Shown in pieces: positions 24,635 to 33,390 of a stretch of DNA of 64,000 nt. The position numbers were made by a program, and so were the translations under genes. Origin of the DNA: Acidimicrobiaceae bacterium (GTDB taxonomy: Bacteria; Actinomycetota; Acidimicrobiia; Acidimicrobiales; RAAP-2); the NCBI GenBank assembly GCA_947456245.1, contig CANGPS010000004.1:27253-91252 (forward strand), in the 5' to 3' direction. The notes beneath the pieces were generated by a model. The model worked only from the letters and a program-made list of their open reading frames with translations. It searched no databases and was not told where the DNA came from. How positions within the stretch are numbered: position 1 is the stretch's first letter; the number at the start of each line of letters is the position of its first letter.

Positions 24635-26152
24635 TCAGCCGAGGTGGAATGCCCGGACCACGAAGTACGTGGCAGGCAGCACGAACAGCAGCCCGTCGAC
24701 CCGGTCGAGCATTCCGCCATGACCGGGCAGCAGCCGGCCCATGTCCTTGAGCCCGAGGTTCCGCTTGATCATCGACTCCGCCAGGTCGCCGAGGGGCGCC
24801 ACGATGGAGACCACGATGCCGAGCGTCAGGGCGCTTGGCAGCGTCCAGGGGTGGATCAGCTGGACCACGATCACCGACATCAGGATCGCGGCGGCGGATC
24901 CGCCCACGAGGCCCTCGACGGTCTTGGCCGGGCTGATGGTCGGAGCCAGAGGACGCTTGCCCATCGACGCACCCACGAACAGGGCGGCGATGTCGTAGGA
25001 GATCGTGGCGAGGATCGCGCCGAGCAGGAAGGCGAGGCCGTGGCGGTCCGGGAACAGGTTCGGGTTCAAGAGCAGCGCAGCGAACGACCCGAACACCCCG
25101 ACCCAGACGAAGACGAGCATGGTCGAGGACAGGCCGGTGAGCATGTTCTTGCGGTCGTGGCCGGCCATGAACCACACGATGGTGAAGAGAAACAGCAACA
25201 CCGCGATCAGCCCCAGCGCCTGGGTGCCTCGGTTGTAGGTCGCGATCATCAACGTGACGGTCGCCACCAGGCCCAGCAGCGTGGCGGGGTGCTGGTGGCC
25301 CCGGCGGAACGCCGCATAGGCCTCAGCTGCGGCCAGGGTCACGACCACGACGACGAGCAGCATGGCCAGGACGGTGCCGATGTCGAAGGTGACGAGGACC
25401 AGCAAGGCGATGATCACCCCGGTCGCGACCGCCACAGGGATGTTGCGGTCCGCGCTCGCACCCTGCTGAGCGACCGGGCGCTCGCGCCGAGCCGGGGCCG
25501 AGGTCTCTGAGGGTGTCTCGCCGTCCACGGACTCCGTGCCGTCGCTACCCTCGCCCGTCGCCGTCGTGCGTGCTCGCCCACGCGACCGCGTGCGATCTGC
25601 GGAACCGCTGCGACTGTGGGCTCCTCGCCGGCGAGCCGGTGGCTCGGCATCGGAGGCGACGACTGCGGGGATGGTGGCCGTGAGCGGATCGATGGGATCA
25701 TCGTCGCCGGCGTCAGCAGCGTCAGCGGCTTCAGACGTCTCGGCGTCGAGGTCGAACTCCCAGGGCTGGCGCTCCTCGAGCACCTGCTCGCTGACCAGTG
25801 CGCCGGTGATCTCCTCGTCTACCGATGAGAGCAGGGAGGCATCGAAGGCCTCCTCCTCGGCGACCCAGTCGCTGTCGTCCTCGCGCCAGGTCGGCGACTG
25901 CACCGCCGCCCAGGGATCGGCGTCAGCCTGCGCGTCGGGACGGCTCAGGACCGCCGGCACCTGACCGGTTGCGTTCTCTGTCCAGTGCGGGAGCTCGGTC
26001 TCGGGCGCGGGCGGAGCGGGGTCCTCGGCGACGAGATCGCTGAAGAGGTCTTCAGAGGCAGGGGTGGCCCCGGTGATGCGCACCACGGGCGCTGAGGGCG
26101 CCTCCGCAGCGTCCTCAGGGTCGTCGAAGAGCGGCGGTCGGTCGTCAGACAT
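24635..26152 (-). CDS. cdsA: Phosphatidate cytidylyltransferase with long acidic N-terminal extension
   Basis: Membrane enzyme that makes CDP-diacylglycerol from phosphatidate and CTP. The C-terminal half holds about eight hydrophobic segments and the family signature SMIKRNLGLKDMG with PGHGGMLDRVDG. The first 230 or so of 505 residues are unusual: acidic, Pro/Ala/Ser-rich, then Arg-rich, predicted disordered, with no motif I recognise. The start ATG 26152 overlaps the frr stop by eight bases; the frame reads to 26203 but without a better site. The order frr-cdsA-dxr is conserved. The extension may be a cytosolic interaction arm. Confidence 0.94.
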   Translation of the reverse strand: MSDDRPPLFDDPEDAAEAPSAPVVRITGATPASEDLFSDLVAEDPAPPAPETELPHWTENATGQVPAVLSRPDAQADADPWAAVQSPTWREDDSDWVAEEEAFDASLLSSVDEEITGALVSEQVLEERQPWEFDLDAETSEAADAADAGDDDPIDPLTATIPAVVASDAEPPARRRGAHSRSGSADRTRSRGRARTTATGEGSDGTESVDGETPSETSAPARRERPVAQQGASADRNIPVAVATGVIIALLVLVTFDIGTVLAMLLVVVVVTLAAAEAYAAFRRGHQHPATLLGLVATVTLMIATYNRGTQALGLIAVLLFLFTIVWFMAGHDRKNMLTGLSSTMLVFVWVGVFGSFAALLLNPNLFPDRHGLAFLLGAILATISYDIAALFVGASMGKRPLAPTISPAKTVEGLVGGSAAAILMSVIVVQLIHPWTLPSALTLGIVVSIVAPLGDLAESMIKRNLGLKDMGRLLPGHGGMLDRVDGLLFVLPATYFVVRAFHLG

Positions 26153-26714
26153 CGAGGAGCTCTGCTTCCTTGTGCCCGAGCAGCTCGTCGATGGCATCCA
26201 CACCGTCGTGGGTCACCTTCTCGAGCGCCTTCGCCGCCCGCTCGTGCTCGTCCGAGGAGAGCTCTCCGTCCTTCTCGAGCTGGTCGAGCTCGTGCCGCGT
26301 GGCGCGGCGGAGGTTCCTGACCTGGATCCGGCCGTCCTCGGCCTTCTGCCGCACGACCTTGACCATGTCGCGACGCCGCTCCTCGGTGAGAGGCGGGAAC
26401 GCCAGCCGGATGACCTGGCCGTCGTTGGACGGGTTGATCCCGAGGTCCGACGAGGTGATCGCCTTCTCGATGGCCGCCATCGATCCCTTGTCGAACGGGA
26501 CGACCTGCAGCAGGCGAGCCTCGGGGACGTTGAAGCTGGCCAGCGACTTGAGGGGCGTGGGCGTGCCGTAGTAGTCGACCATCAGCCCCTCGATGATCGC
26601 CGGGGTGGCGCGTCCGGTGCGCACCGTGCCGAAGTCTGCCTTCACATGCTCGAGGGCCTTGGCCATCTTCTCCTTGGCCTCGTCGAGCACCAGTGCTGCC
26701 ATGTCGTCGTCCAT
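26145..26714 (-). CDS. frr: Ribosome recycling factor
   Basis: This factor splits post-termination ribosomes together with EF-G. The product is about 189 residues with the RRF blocks KADFGTVRTGRATPAIIE, TPLKSLASFNVPEAR and PPLTEERRRDMVK. The start is ATG 26714, which forms TGATG with the pyrH stop; GTG 26717 and ATG 26702 are alternatives. The tight pyrH-frr-cdsA overlap points to translational coupling. Confidence 0.96.
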   Translation of the reverse strand: MDDDMAALVLDEAKEKMAKALEHVKADFGTVRTGRATPAIIEGLMVDYYGTPTPLKSLASFNVPEARLLQVVPFDKGSMAAIEKAITSSDLGINPSNDGQVIRLAFPPLTEERRRDMVKVVRQKAEDGRIQVRNLRRATRHELDQLEKDGELSSDEHERAAKALEKVTHDGVDAIDELLGHKEAELLDV

Positions 26715-27433
26715 CACGTGACCAGCGTACCGACGGAACCGCCCGAGAGCGCAGTCCGCAGGTTGTTGGGGGCCATGAGGTCGAACACGCGGATCGGGAG
26801 CTCGTTGTCCGAGCAGAAGGTGATGGCGGTCAGATCCATGGCCCGCAGGTCCTTCGTGACGACATCTCGGAAGGTCACCTGGTCGTAGCGCTGGGCGCCC
26901 GGGTCCTTCTTCGGGTCGGCGGAGTAGATCCCGTCGACGCCACCGTGGGTCCCCTTGAGCAGCATCGACGCCTCGATCTCCGCGGCACGCAGGGCGGCGG
27001 CCGTGTCCGTCGTGAAGTACGGGTTCCCCATCCCAGCGGCGAAGACCACCACGCGCTTCTTCTCGAGGTGACGCATGGCACGCCGCCGGATGTAGGGCTC
27101 GGCGACCTCGGTCATCCGGATCGCCGAGAGCACTCGGGTGGGCTGGTTGTGGGCCTCGAGGGCATCTTGGAGCGCAAGGGCGTTGATGACCGTGCCGAGC
27201 ATCCCCATGGCGTCGGAGGTCGAGCGGTCCATGCCCGCCATCTCTCCGGTCGCCCCGCGCCAGATGTTCCCGCCGCCCACGACGATGGCGAGCTCGAGGT
27301 CGAGCTCCTCGCGCGTCTCGGCGATCTCACGGCACAGCCGATCAACCGTGGCGGCGTCGATCGTCTGGTCCGACGCCGTGGAAGCCAAGGCCTCCCCGGA
27401 CATCTTGAGGACCAGCCTGTTCTCGACGCCCAT
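26714..27433 (-). CDS. pyrH: UMP kinase
   Basis: Hexameric uridylate kinase of the amino-acid kinase fold that converts UMP to UDP. The 239-residue protein shows LVLKMSGEAL, the IVVGGGNIWRG loop, MDRSTSDAMGMLGTVINAL and a C-terminal DLMAPNNL. It lies ten bases after tsf and overlaps frr. Normal length and no missing motifs. Confidence 0.97.
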   Translation of the reverse strand: MGVENRLVLKMSGEALASTASDQTIDAATVDRLCREIAETREELDLELAIVVGGGNIWRGATGEMAGMDRSTSDAMGMLGTVINALALQDALEAHNQPTRVLSAIRMTEVAEPYIRRRAMRHLEKKRVVVFAAGMGNPYFTTDTAAALRAAEIEASMLLKGTHGGVDGIYSADPKKDPGAQRYDQVTFRDVVTKDLRAMDLTAITFCSDNELPIRVFDLMAPNNLRTALSGGSVGTLVT

Positions 27434-27443
27434 GCCCGTCGCC

Positions 27444-28238
27444 TCAGTCGCCGATGATGACCTGGGCGAACGACACCAGGGTCGCGTCGCCGAGCAGGTC
27501 GGCGATCGACTTCTTCTCGTCCTTCACATAGGACTGCTCGAGGAGCACGCGCTCCTTGAACCAGCCGGTGAGGCGCCCTTCGATGATCTTGGGCATCGCG
27601 GCCTCGGGCTTGCCCTCGTTTCGGCTGATGTTCTCGATGGTGGCCTTCTCGGCCTCCACCTCGTCCGCGGGCACCTGCTCGCGGGTGGCGAACTCCGGAC
27701 GTGAGAAGGCGACGTGCACGGCGATGTCGTGCGCCAGCTCCTCGGTGCCGCCCTGGAGCTGCACGATGACGGCGTTGACGCCGCGGTCGGCCTGGAGGTG
27801 CACGTAGGTGTCGATGACCTGACCCTCGCCGGCCGTGACGTACACGACCTCGCCCACGGAGATGTTCTCCTTGAGGGTGGTGCGCAGCTCGTCGATCTTG
27901 TCGGCGAAGGCGTCCACCGCGGACGGGCCCTCCGCGCAGACCTTGGCGGTCATCTCGTCGACGAGGCTCACGAACTCCGCCGACTTCGCCACGAAGTCGG
28001 TCTCGCAGCGGAGCTCGACGATGGCGGCGGCGCCGTTGTCACGGATGGCCGTGACGGCTCCCTGGCTCGCCTCGCGGTCGTTGCGCTTGGCAGCACTCGA
28101 GATGCCCTGCTCGCGCAGCCACACGGTGGCCTTGTCGATGTCCCCGTCGTTCTCGATGAGCGCCCGCTTCGCGTCGAGCATGCCGACGCCGGTCGACTTG
28201 CGGAGCGACTGGACGTCCTTTGCGCTGATGTCTGCCAT
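27444..28238 (-). CDS. tsf: Translation elongation factor Ts
   Basis: GDP/GTP exchange factor for EF-Tu. The 264-residue protein has the N-terminal UBA-like domain (KDVQSLRKSTGVGMLDAKRA), the exchange motif VELRCETDFVAK and two core subdomains. It lies five bases after rpsB in the universal rpsB-tsf pair and precedes pyrH by ten bases. Confidence 0.97.
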   Translation of the reverse strand: MADISAKDVQSLRKSTGVGMLDAKRALIENDGDIDKATVWLREQGISSAAKRNDREASQGAVTAIRDNGAAAIVELRCETDFVAKSAEFVSLVDEMTAKVCAEGPSAVDAFADKIDELRTTLKENISVGEVVYVTAGEGQVIDTYVHLQADRGVNAVIVQLQGGTEELAHDIAVHVAFSRPEFATREQVPADEVEAEKATIENISRNEGKPEAAMPKIIEGRLTGWFKERVLLEQSYVKDEKKSIADLLGDATLVSFAQVIIGD

Positions 28239-28243
28239 GGTGA

Positions 28244-29089
28244 TCAGGCCTCCGTGGGAGCAGGGGCGTCTGCAGCGGCAGGCGCCGGGGCGGGTGCTGC
28301 CTCGACCGGTGCCTCAGCGGCGGCCGGAGCGGCGGTGGGAGCAGGTGCGTCGGCTGCCGGTGCGGCGGCAGGCGCCGGAGCGGCCTGGGCCTTGGGGCGG
28401 TTGGCGGCGATGAAGCGGCCCTCGACCACGGCGTCGGCGATCACGCGGCACAGCAGCTCGCCCGAGCGGATGGCGTCGTCGTTGCCCGGGATCACATAGT
28501 CGATGAGGTCCGGGTCGCAGTTGGTGTCGACCACGGCGACGACCGGCAGCCCGAGCTTGTTCGCCTCGTTGACGGCGATGTGCTCCTTGTTGGTGTCCAT
28601 CACGAAGATGGCGTCGGGGAGCTTGCCGAGGCCGGAGATGCCGCCGAGGTTGCGGTCGAGCTTGTCGAGCTCCCGGGTGTGGCGAAGGGCCTCACGCTTG
28701 GGCATGCCCTCGAAGTCGCCGGCGCGCTGCATGACGCGCAGCTCCTGGAGCCGCTTGACACGGCCCGACACGGTCTGGAAGTTGGTGAGCATGCCGCCGA
28801 GCCAGCGGTGGTTGACATACGGCATGCCGCAGGCGTCGGCGTAGCCCGAGATCGGGCCCTGCGCCTGCTTCTTGGTGCCCACGAACAAGATGGTCCCGCC
28901 ACCGGCCACGAGGTCGCGCACATAGGTGTACGACGACTCGATGCCCGTCAGGGTCTTGTGGAGGTCGATCAGATAGATGCCGGAGCGCTCTCCGTAGATG
29001 AAGCGGCGCATCTTGGGGTTCCAGCGTCGGGTCTGGTGCCCGAGGTGGACGCCAGCGTCAAGCAGCTGGCGCATCGTGACCACAGCCAT
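28244..29089 (-). CDS. rpsB: 30S ribosomal protein S2 with Ala/Pro-rich tail
   Basis: S2 binds late to the 30S subunit and anchors S1 where present. The product is 281 residues. S2 blocks [33 protein letters not shown] and VDTNCDPD fill about 1-230, then comes an unusual tail of nearly 50 residues made almost only of Ala, Pro, Asp, Glu and Thr. The start is ATG 29089, with AAGGAG six bases upstream; ATG 29095 would abut that site. First gene of the rpsB-to-ispG operon. Confidence 0.96.
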   Translation of the reverse strand: MAVVTMRQLLDAGVHLGHQTRRWNPKMRRFIYGERSGIYLIDLHKTLTGIESSYTYVRDLVAGGGTILFVGTKKQAQGPISGYADACGMPYVNHRWLGGMLTNFQTVSGRVKRLQELRVMQRAGDFEGMPKREALRHTRELDKLDRNLGGISGLGKLPDAIFVMDTNKEHIAVNEANKLGLPVVAVVDTNCDPDLIDYVIPGNDDAIRSGELLCRVIADAVVEGRFIAANRPKAQAAPAPAAAPAADAPAPTAAPAAAEAPVEAAPAPAPAAADAPAPTEA

Positions 29090-29133
29090 GGTCATCTCCT
29101 TCGTTTCTTAGCGGTTGTCAACCCGAGCTGCAG

Positions 29134-29153
29134 CGCTCTGACACAGCAGAGCG
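29134..29153 (-). promoter_or_regulatory. Hairpin in the rpsB leader
   Basis: Seven-base perfect arms (29134-29140 and 29147-29153) with a 6-base loop lie about 45 bases upstream of the rpsB start on the - strand. It could be part of an S2 autoregulatory leader or the end of the xerC message. A perfect TTGACA at 29116-29121 lies between it and the gene but has no room for a -10. Confidence 0.4.
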
Positions 29154-29267
29154 ACCGTAAGGACGCAGCGGGGCGGTTCTCCTAGTTGGCGTCGCACCGG
29201 TTGGTGAGACCCCGCCACTCTAGCCCGACCAGACCGACCCCTCCACCGCTCCCGTCGACCTCGGGGG

Positions 29268-30146
29268 TCAGGCCCGAGGGTGGGTCTGGTCGTAGACCCG
29301 CTGGAGCCGATCCTTCGAGACGTGCGTGTAGATCTGCGTCGTGCCGAGGCTCGCGTGACCCAGCAGCTCCTGGACCACCCGGAGGTCCGCCCCACCGTCG
29401 AGCAGGTGGGTGGCGTAGGTGTGGCGGAGGGCGTGGGGGTGCGTGGGCTGCGTGGAGCGCCGGTCGAGGATCCGACGGACATCTCGGGGTCCGAGTCGCC
29501 CGCCGCGACGATTGAACACCAGCGCTCGGGATGGGGACGACTCGGTCATGAGTGCGCTTCGCGCCGAGTCGAGGTAGATCTCGATCCACTGGGTGCAGCG
29601 CTCGTGGATCGGGACCTGGCGCTCCTTGGAGCCCTTGCCCAGCACCGTCAGCGTGCCGGTCGCCAAGTCGATGTCGTCGAGGTCGAGACCGCACAGCTCC
29701 GAGACCCGGATCCCAGCGGCGTAGAGCATCTCGATGACCACCTGGTCCCTGATCTCGATCGGGTCGGATCGATCGACGGGACCGTCGAGCAGGTCGACGA
29801 GTTCAGCCTGTCCGACGAGGTCCGGCAGGCGCGACGCGGCAGACGGAGCACTCAGTCGGGCGGCTGGATCCTCGGCGATGACCGACCGCTCCGCCAGCCA
29901 GGAGAAGTACGCCCTGATCGATGCGGCCTTTCGAGCGATCGTCGCCTTGGTCAGGTCGCGATCTGCCAGCGAGGCCATCCACCCGCGCAGCTCGAGTCGA
30001 GTCACCCTGCCCGGGTCCGTGACACCTCGACCGGCGAGGTAGGTCGCCAGCTGCCTCACATCGGCGAGGTAGGCCCTGCGCGTCGACGGAGACCGGCCGT
30101 CGAGCCAGCGGCCGAACCCGTCGAGCTCGAATGGGTCGCTCGCCAT
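29268..30146 (-). CDS. xerC: Tyrosine recombinase XerC
   Basis: Site-specific recombinase that resolves chromosome dimers at dif with XerD. The 292-residue protein has an N-terminal SAM-like core-binding domain and a catalytic domain with Arg in AAGIRVSEL, Lys in LGKGSKERQVP, the His-x-x-Arg box (HALRHTYATHLL), LLGHASLGTTQ and the nucleophile Tyr in IYTHVS. Location next to rpsB is usual in actinobacteria and argues against a phage integrase. A TAGCCT -10-like hexamer six bases before the ATG suggests leaderless expression. Confidence 0.93.
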   Translation of the reverse strand: MASDPFELDGFGRWLDGRSPSTRRAYLADVRQLATYLAGRGVTDPGRVTRLELRGWMASLADRDLTKATIARKAASIRAYFSWLAERSVIAEDPAARLSAPSAASRLPDLVGQAELVDLLDGPVDRSDPIEIRDQVVIEMLYAAGIRVSELCGLDLDDIDLATGTLTVLGKGSKERQVPIHERCTQWIEIYLDSARSALMTESSPSRALVFNRRGGRLGPRDVRRILDRRSTQPTHPHALRHTYATHLLDGGADLRVVQELLGHASLGTTQIYTHVSKDRLQRVYDQTHPRA

Positions 30147-30265
30147 GCACCGAGGCTAGGCCCGCCGGCGCCGCGAGAGATGCAGGGACGTGGCGTATCG
30201 TGACCTCAGAGGGTGCCGTCGCCACCACGGGTCGGGACCACGATGCGAAAGGCAGGCGTGCTGCG

Positions 30266-30952
30266 ATGACGGACCGAATCCTCCTGGTGGAGGACGACGA
30301 GCGGATCCGATCGTCCATGCGGCTCTCCTTCGAGGGCGAGGGCTACGACGTCAGCGAGGCCGGGAGCGGGGAGGAGGCCCTCGACCGCTTCGCACACGGC
30401 GACATCGATCTCGTCCTCGTCGATCTGATGCTGCCTGGCATGGACGGCTTCGAGTGCTGCCGCGCCATCCGGCGCGGCTCGGCCGTCCCCATCATCATGG
30501 TGACCGCCCGCTCGGACACCCATGACGTGGTGGCCGGACTCGAGGCCGGTGCGGATGACTACGTCACCAAACCCTTCGTCCCCAAGGAGCTCGCCGCTCG
30601 GATGCGGGCCCTGTTGCGACGTGCCCGCACGGACGAGGAGTCAGCGGAGGCCTCGACCGCGATCGGCGATCTCGTGCTCCTCCCGGACGAGGGCGTGCTC
30701 CGCCGCGCTGACGGCTCCGAGGTGCACTGCACACGAACGGAGTTCCGACTGCTCTGCGAGCTTGCGGCCACGCCGAACAAGGTCGTGAGCCGCGAGCAGC
30801 TGCTCGAGCGGATCTGGGGCTACGGCTACTTCGGCGATGGCCGCCTCGTCGACGTCCACGTCAGGCGCTTGCGGACGAAGATCGAGCCCGACCCAGCGCT
30901 CCCCCGCCATCTCGTGACCGTCCGCGGTCTCGGCTTCAAGCTCGTCCCATGA
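30266..30952 (+). CDS. OmpR-family response regulator (MtrA/PrrA-like)
   Basis: The 228-residue response regulator has a receiver domain with acidic pocket Glu9-Asp10-Asp11, phospho-acceptor Asp53 (LVLVDLMLPGMDG), the conserved Lys in DDYVTKPF and a C-terminal winged helix (about 130-228, ending RGLGFKL). ATG 30266 is chosen; the frame is open to 30131 but that part is not conserved. It is followed by its kinase after ten bases and then a GerMN lipoprotein, the order of the actinobacterial mtrA-mtrB-lpqB locus. Probably a cell-envelope or division stress regulator; the exact orthology is inferred from context. Confidence 0.9.
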   Translation: MTDRILLVEDDERIRSSMRLSFEGEGYDVSEAGSGEEALDRFAHGDIDLVLVDLMLPGMDGFECCRAIRRGSAVPIIMVTARSDTHDVVAGLEAGADDYVTKPFVPKELAARMRALLRRARTDEESAEASTAIGDLVLLPDEGVLRRADGSEVHCTRTEFRLLCELAATPNKVVSREQLLERIWGYGYFGDGRLVDVHVRRLRTKIEPDPALPRHLVTVRGLGFKLVP

Positions 30953-30962
30953 GGAACCGGCC

Positions 30963-32387
30963 ATGAGCGGCGCGGGCGAGCGCCCCGGCCGCCTCGGCCT
31001 GCGCTCCCGGCTCATCGCCACCTTCGCCCTCGGTGCGCTCAGCCTCTCGGTGCTCATGGGAGCGCTCGTCTACTTCACCGCCCGCCACACCCTCGTCGTC
31101 GAGCAGCAGGGTGCGGCCCTCCGCCAGGCCTATGCCAACGCCGCCCTCCTGCGCAATGCCCTCGCCGCCAGCATCCCGTCGATCGATGCCGAGGTCACGT
31201 CCCTCGACACCGGTCGGGCGACGGCCTCCCTGCTCAACGACGACGGCCGCTGGTTCTCCACGTCGCTGTCGATCTCCCGCTCGAGCCTCCCGACCTCGCT
31301 TCGCTCTGACGTGCGGTCCGGCCACGTGTCGACCGTGACCTCCTCGCAGGGTTCCTCGCCCCTGCTCATGGTCGGCGTGCCGATCCCCTCCGTCCGGTCG
31401 TCGTACTACTTCGTCGTCGACCTCTCGGACCTCGAGCACACCTTGCGGGTCCTCCTCGCCGCCCTGGCCGCCGCGGCCGCCGTGACCACCGTCCTCGGCG
31501 CCCTCGTCGGCCTGATCGCCAGCCGTCGGACGATGCGACCCCTCACCGAGGTCTCGACTGCAGCGGCCGCCATCGCCGTCGGCGACCTCACCACCCGCCT
31601 GCCCGTCGACCGGCGCGACCCAGACCTCGGAGCGCTCTCCACCTCGTTCAACGCCATGGTCGACCAGCTCGAGGAGCGCATCGAGCGCGACGCCAGGTTC
31701 ACCTCCGACGTCAGCCACGAGCTCCGATCACCGCTCACGACGCTGGCCGCCTCGCTCGAGGTGCTCGAGTCAGCCAGAGCCGACCTGCCGCCACGGGCTG
31801 ACCGGGCGGTGGACCTGATGGCCGGCGATCTCAGGCGGTTCCAGCGCATGGTGGCCGACCTGCTCGAGATCTCCCGCCTTGACGCAGGCTCTGGCGACCT
31901 GGCGCTCGACGAGGTGGTGGCCGGCGAGCTCGTCCGCCAGTGCGTCGCCGCGGCCAGCCGAGACCTCCCCGAGGCCGACCGGCCGACGGTGCGCATCTCA
32001 CCCGAGGCCGAGCCCTGCCTGCTCCTCGTCGACAAGCGCCGCGTCGAGCGGATCATCACCAACCTCCTCGAGAATGCCCGGCTCTATGCCGGAGGGGCCA
32101 CCGAGGTGTCAGCCGAGGTCCCCGCCGATGGGACCACCGTCGCCATCACGGTGGCCGACGCCGGTCCTGGCATCGCACCCGATGAGCGGACCAAGGTCTT
32201 CGACCGCTTCTACCGAGGGGTCACCTCAGGCCGACGGGGGGCGACCGACGGCTCCGGGTTGGGCCTCTCGCTGGTGGCTGAGCACGTCCGACGCCTCGAC
32301 GGCGACGTACGCATCGTCGATGGTCCCGACGGCGTCGGCACCGCCTTCGTCGTCACCCTTCCGATCAGCGAGGAGGCCACACCATGA
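30963..32387 (+). CDS. Sensor histidine kinase (MtrB-like)
   Basis: The 474-residue membrane kinase has TM1 at about 18-38, a 120-residue extracellular domain, TM2 at about 161-185, HAMP, a HisKA box with phospho-acceptor His252 (FTSDVSHELRSPLTTL), and a HATPase domain with N box (NLLENA), G1 (DAGPGIAP) and G2 (GSGLGLSL). GAGGAA precedes the ATG. It overlaps the next gene by four bases. It partners the adjacent response regulator. Confidence 0.93.
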   Translation: MSGAGERPGRLGLRSRLIATFALGALSLSVLMGALVYFTARHTLVVEQQGAALRQAYANAALLRNALAASIPSIDAEVTSLDTGRATASLLNDDGRWFSTSLSISRSSLPTSLRSDVRSGHVSTVTSSQGSSPLLMVGVPIPSVRSSYYFVVDLSDLEHTLRVLLAALAAAAAVTTVLGALVGLIASRRTMRPLTEVSTAAAAIAVGDLTTRLPVDRRDPDLGALSTSFNAMVDQLEERIERDARFTSDVSHELRSPLTTLAASLEVLESARADLPPRADRAVDLMAGDLRRFQRMVADLLEISRLDAGSGDLALDEVVAGELVRQCVAAASRDLPEADRPTVRISPEAEPCLLLVDKRRVERIITNLLENARLYAGGATEVSAEVPADGTTVAITVADAGPGIAPDERTKVFDRFYRGVTSGRRGATDGSGLGLSLVAEHVRRLDGDVRIVDGPDGVGTAFVVTLPISEEATP

Positions 32388-32965
32388 CCCGCCCGATCCG
32401 CGCCGTCGGGCTGGTCGTGGCCGCCGTGCTGCTTGCGGCCTGCGGCGTCCCGACCTCCGACCGTGCCCGGTCGGTCCCCGACCACCAGGTGCCGTTCCAC
32501 CTCCTGTCGCCCACCACGTCGTCGACCACCACCACCCAGCCGGCCGCCGCCTATGTCACCGAGCCCATCTTCCTCGCCCGGGACGCATCGATCGTCGAGG
32601 TCCACCGCGACGTGGTCGTCCCTGCCGGCCTGACCGACGTGCTCGATGCCCTCTTCGCCGGACCCACCGCGTCGGAGACCTCCCAGGGCATCACCACCGC
32701 GCTCCCCTCGAGCCTCAAGGTGCTCGACACCACCACCGAGGGTGCCCGCGTCACGCTCGACCTGAGCGACCGGTTCGGGCAGATCACCGGTGAGGCGGAG
32801 ACCACCGCCGTGGCCCAGATCGTGCTCACCGCGACCAGTCAGCCCGGGGTCACCGAGGTGCTGTTCTCGATCGCCGGCCGGCCCATCAGCGTTCCGACGC
32901 CGAACGGGGTCACGACGGCACAGCCGGTGACGGCGGCCGACTACCGGCCGATGGTGCGCCCCTAG
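32384..32965 (+). CDS. GerMN-domain lipoprotein (short LpqB-like)
   Basis: The 193-residue protein has a lipoprotein signal (basic start, hydrophobic stretch, lipobox LLAAC with Cys20), a Ser/Thr/Pro linker and one GerMN domain (about 65-175). In mycobacteria and relatives, LpqB, encoded after mtrAB, is about 580 residues with GerMN plus a beta-propeller-like part and modulates MtrB. This version has only the GerMN part, so it is a reduced analogue. Start overlaps the kinase stop (ATGA); its stop shares a CTAG with the convergent rsfS stop. Confidence 0.85.
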   Translation: MTRPIRAVGLVVAAVLLAACGVPTSDRARSVPDHQVPFHLLSPTTSSTTTTQPAAAYVTEPIFLARDASIVEVHRDVVVPAGLTDVLDALFAGPTASETSQGITTALPSSLKVLDTTTEGARVTLDLSDRFGQITGEAETTAVAQIVLTATSQPGVTEVLFSIAGRPISVPTPNGVTTAQPVTAADYRPMVRP

Positions 32966-33390
32966 CCGGTGACGTCGCCACCGCTCGAGCGAGGGCTGAC
33001 GAAGGCGGAGATGTCGATGCGGGGCGCGCTCGACCAGAGGTGCTCAAGGTCGTAGAACTCTCGCGTCTCCTCCAGGAAGACGTGGATGACGACATCGCCG
33101 TAGTCCATCAGGACCCAGGAGGGCTCACGATGGCCCTCGAGACGGATCGGCGAGCGCGAGGTGTCGACCTTGATCTGCGCCTCGATCTCCTCGACGATGG
33201 CCGACACCTGGCGCTCGTTGCGCCCCGAGACGATTACGAAGGCCTCGACGACCCCGAGCAGCTCGGCGAGGTCGAGGACGATGGGGTCGATGCCGAGCTT
33301 GTCGTCGGCGCCGCGCACCGCCGCCTCGACGAGGGCGAGGGTGTCGGGGGTCGGGTCGCTGATGATCTCCGCAGGAGCCTCGTCGCTCAC
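32962..33390 (-). CDS. rsfS: Ribosomal silencing factor RsfS
   Basis: The 142-residue RsfS (Iojap family) binds L14 and blocks subunit joining under starvation. Family features include VLDLAELLGVVEAFVIVSG, NERQVSAIVEEIE, the WVLMDYGDVVIHVF block and REFYDLEHLW. It follows nadD and a small membrane-protein gene with a 4-base overlap, the common nadD-rsfS context. The C-terminal 20 residues are variable. Confidence 0.95.
   Translation of the reverse strand: MSDEAPAEIISDPTPDTLALVEAAVRGADDKLGIDPIVLDLAELLGVVEAFVIVSGRNERQVSAIVEEIEAQIKVDTSRSPIRLEGHREPSWVLMDYGDVVIHVFLEETREFYDLEHLWSSAPRIDISAFVSPRSSGGDVTG

Noticed and set aside
29116..29121. Perfect TTGACA before rpsB as a promoter
   Set aside because: Only 26 bases separate it from the ATG, leaving no room for a -10 plus the clear AAGGAG site; no TATAAT-like hexamer fits.
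29268..30146. Phage integrase or mobile element
   Set aside because: The recombinase is a standard XerC in its usual place beside rpsB, with no att-like repeats or phage genes nearby.
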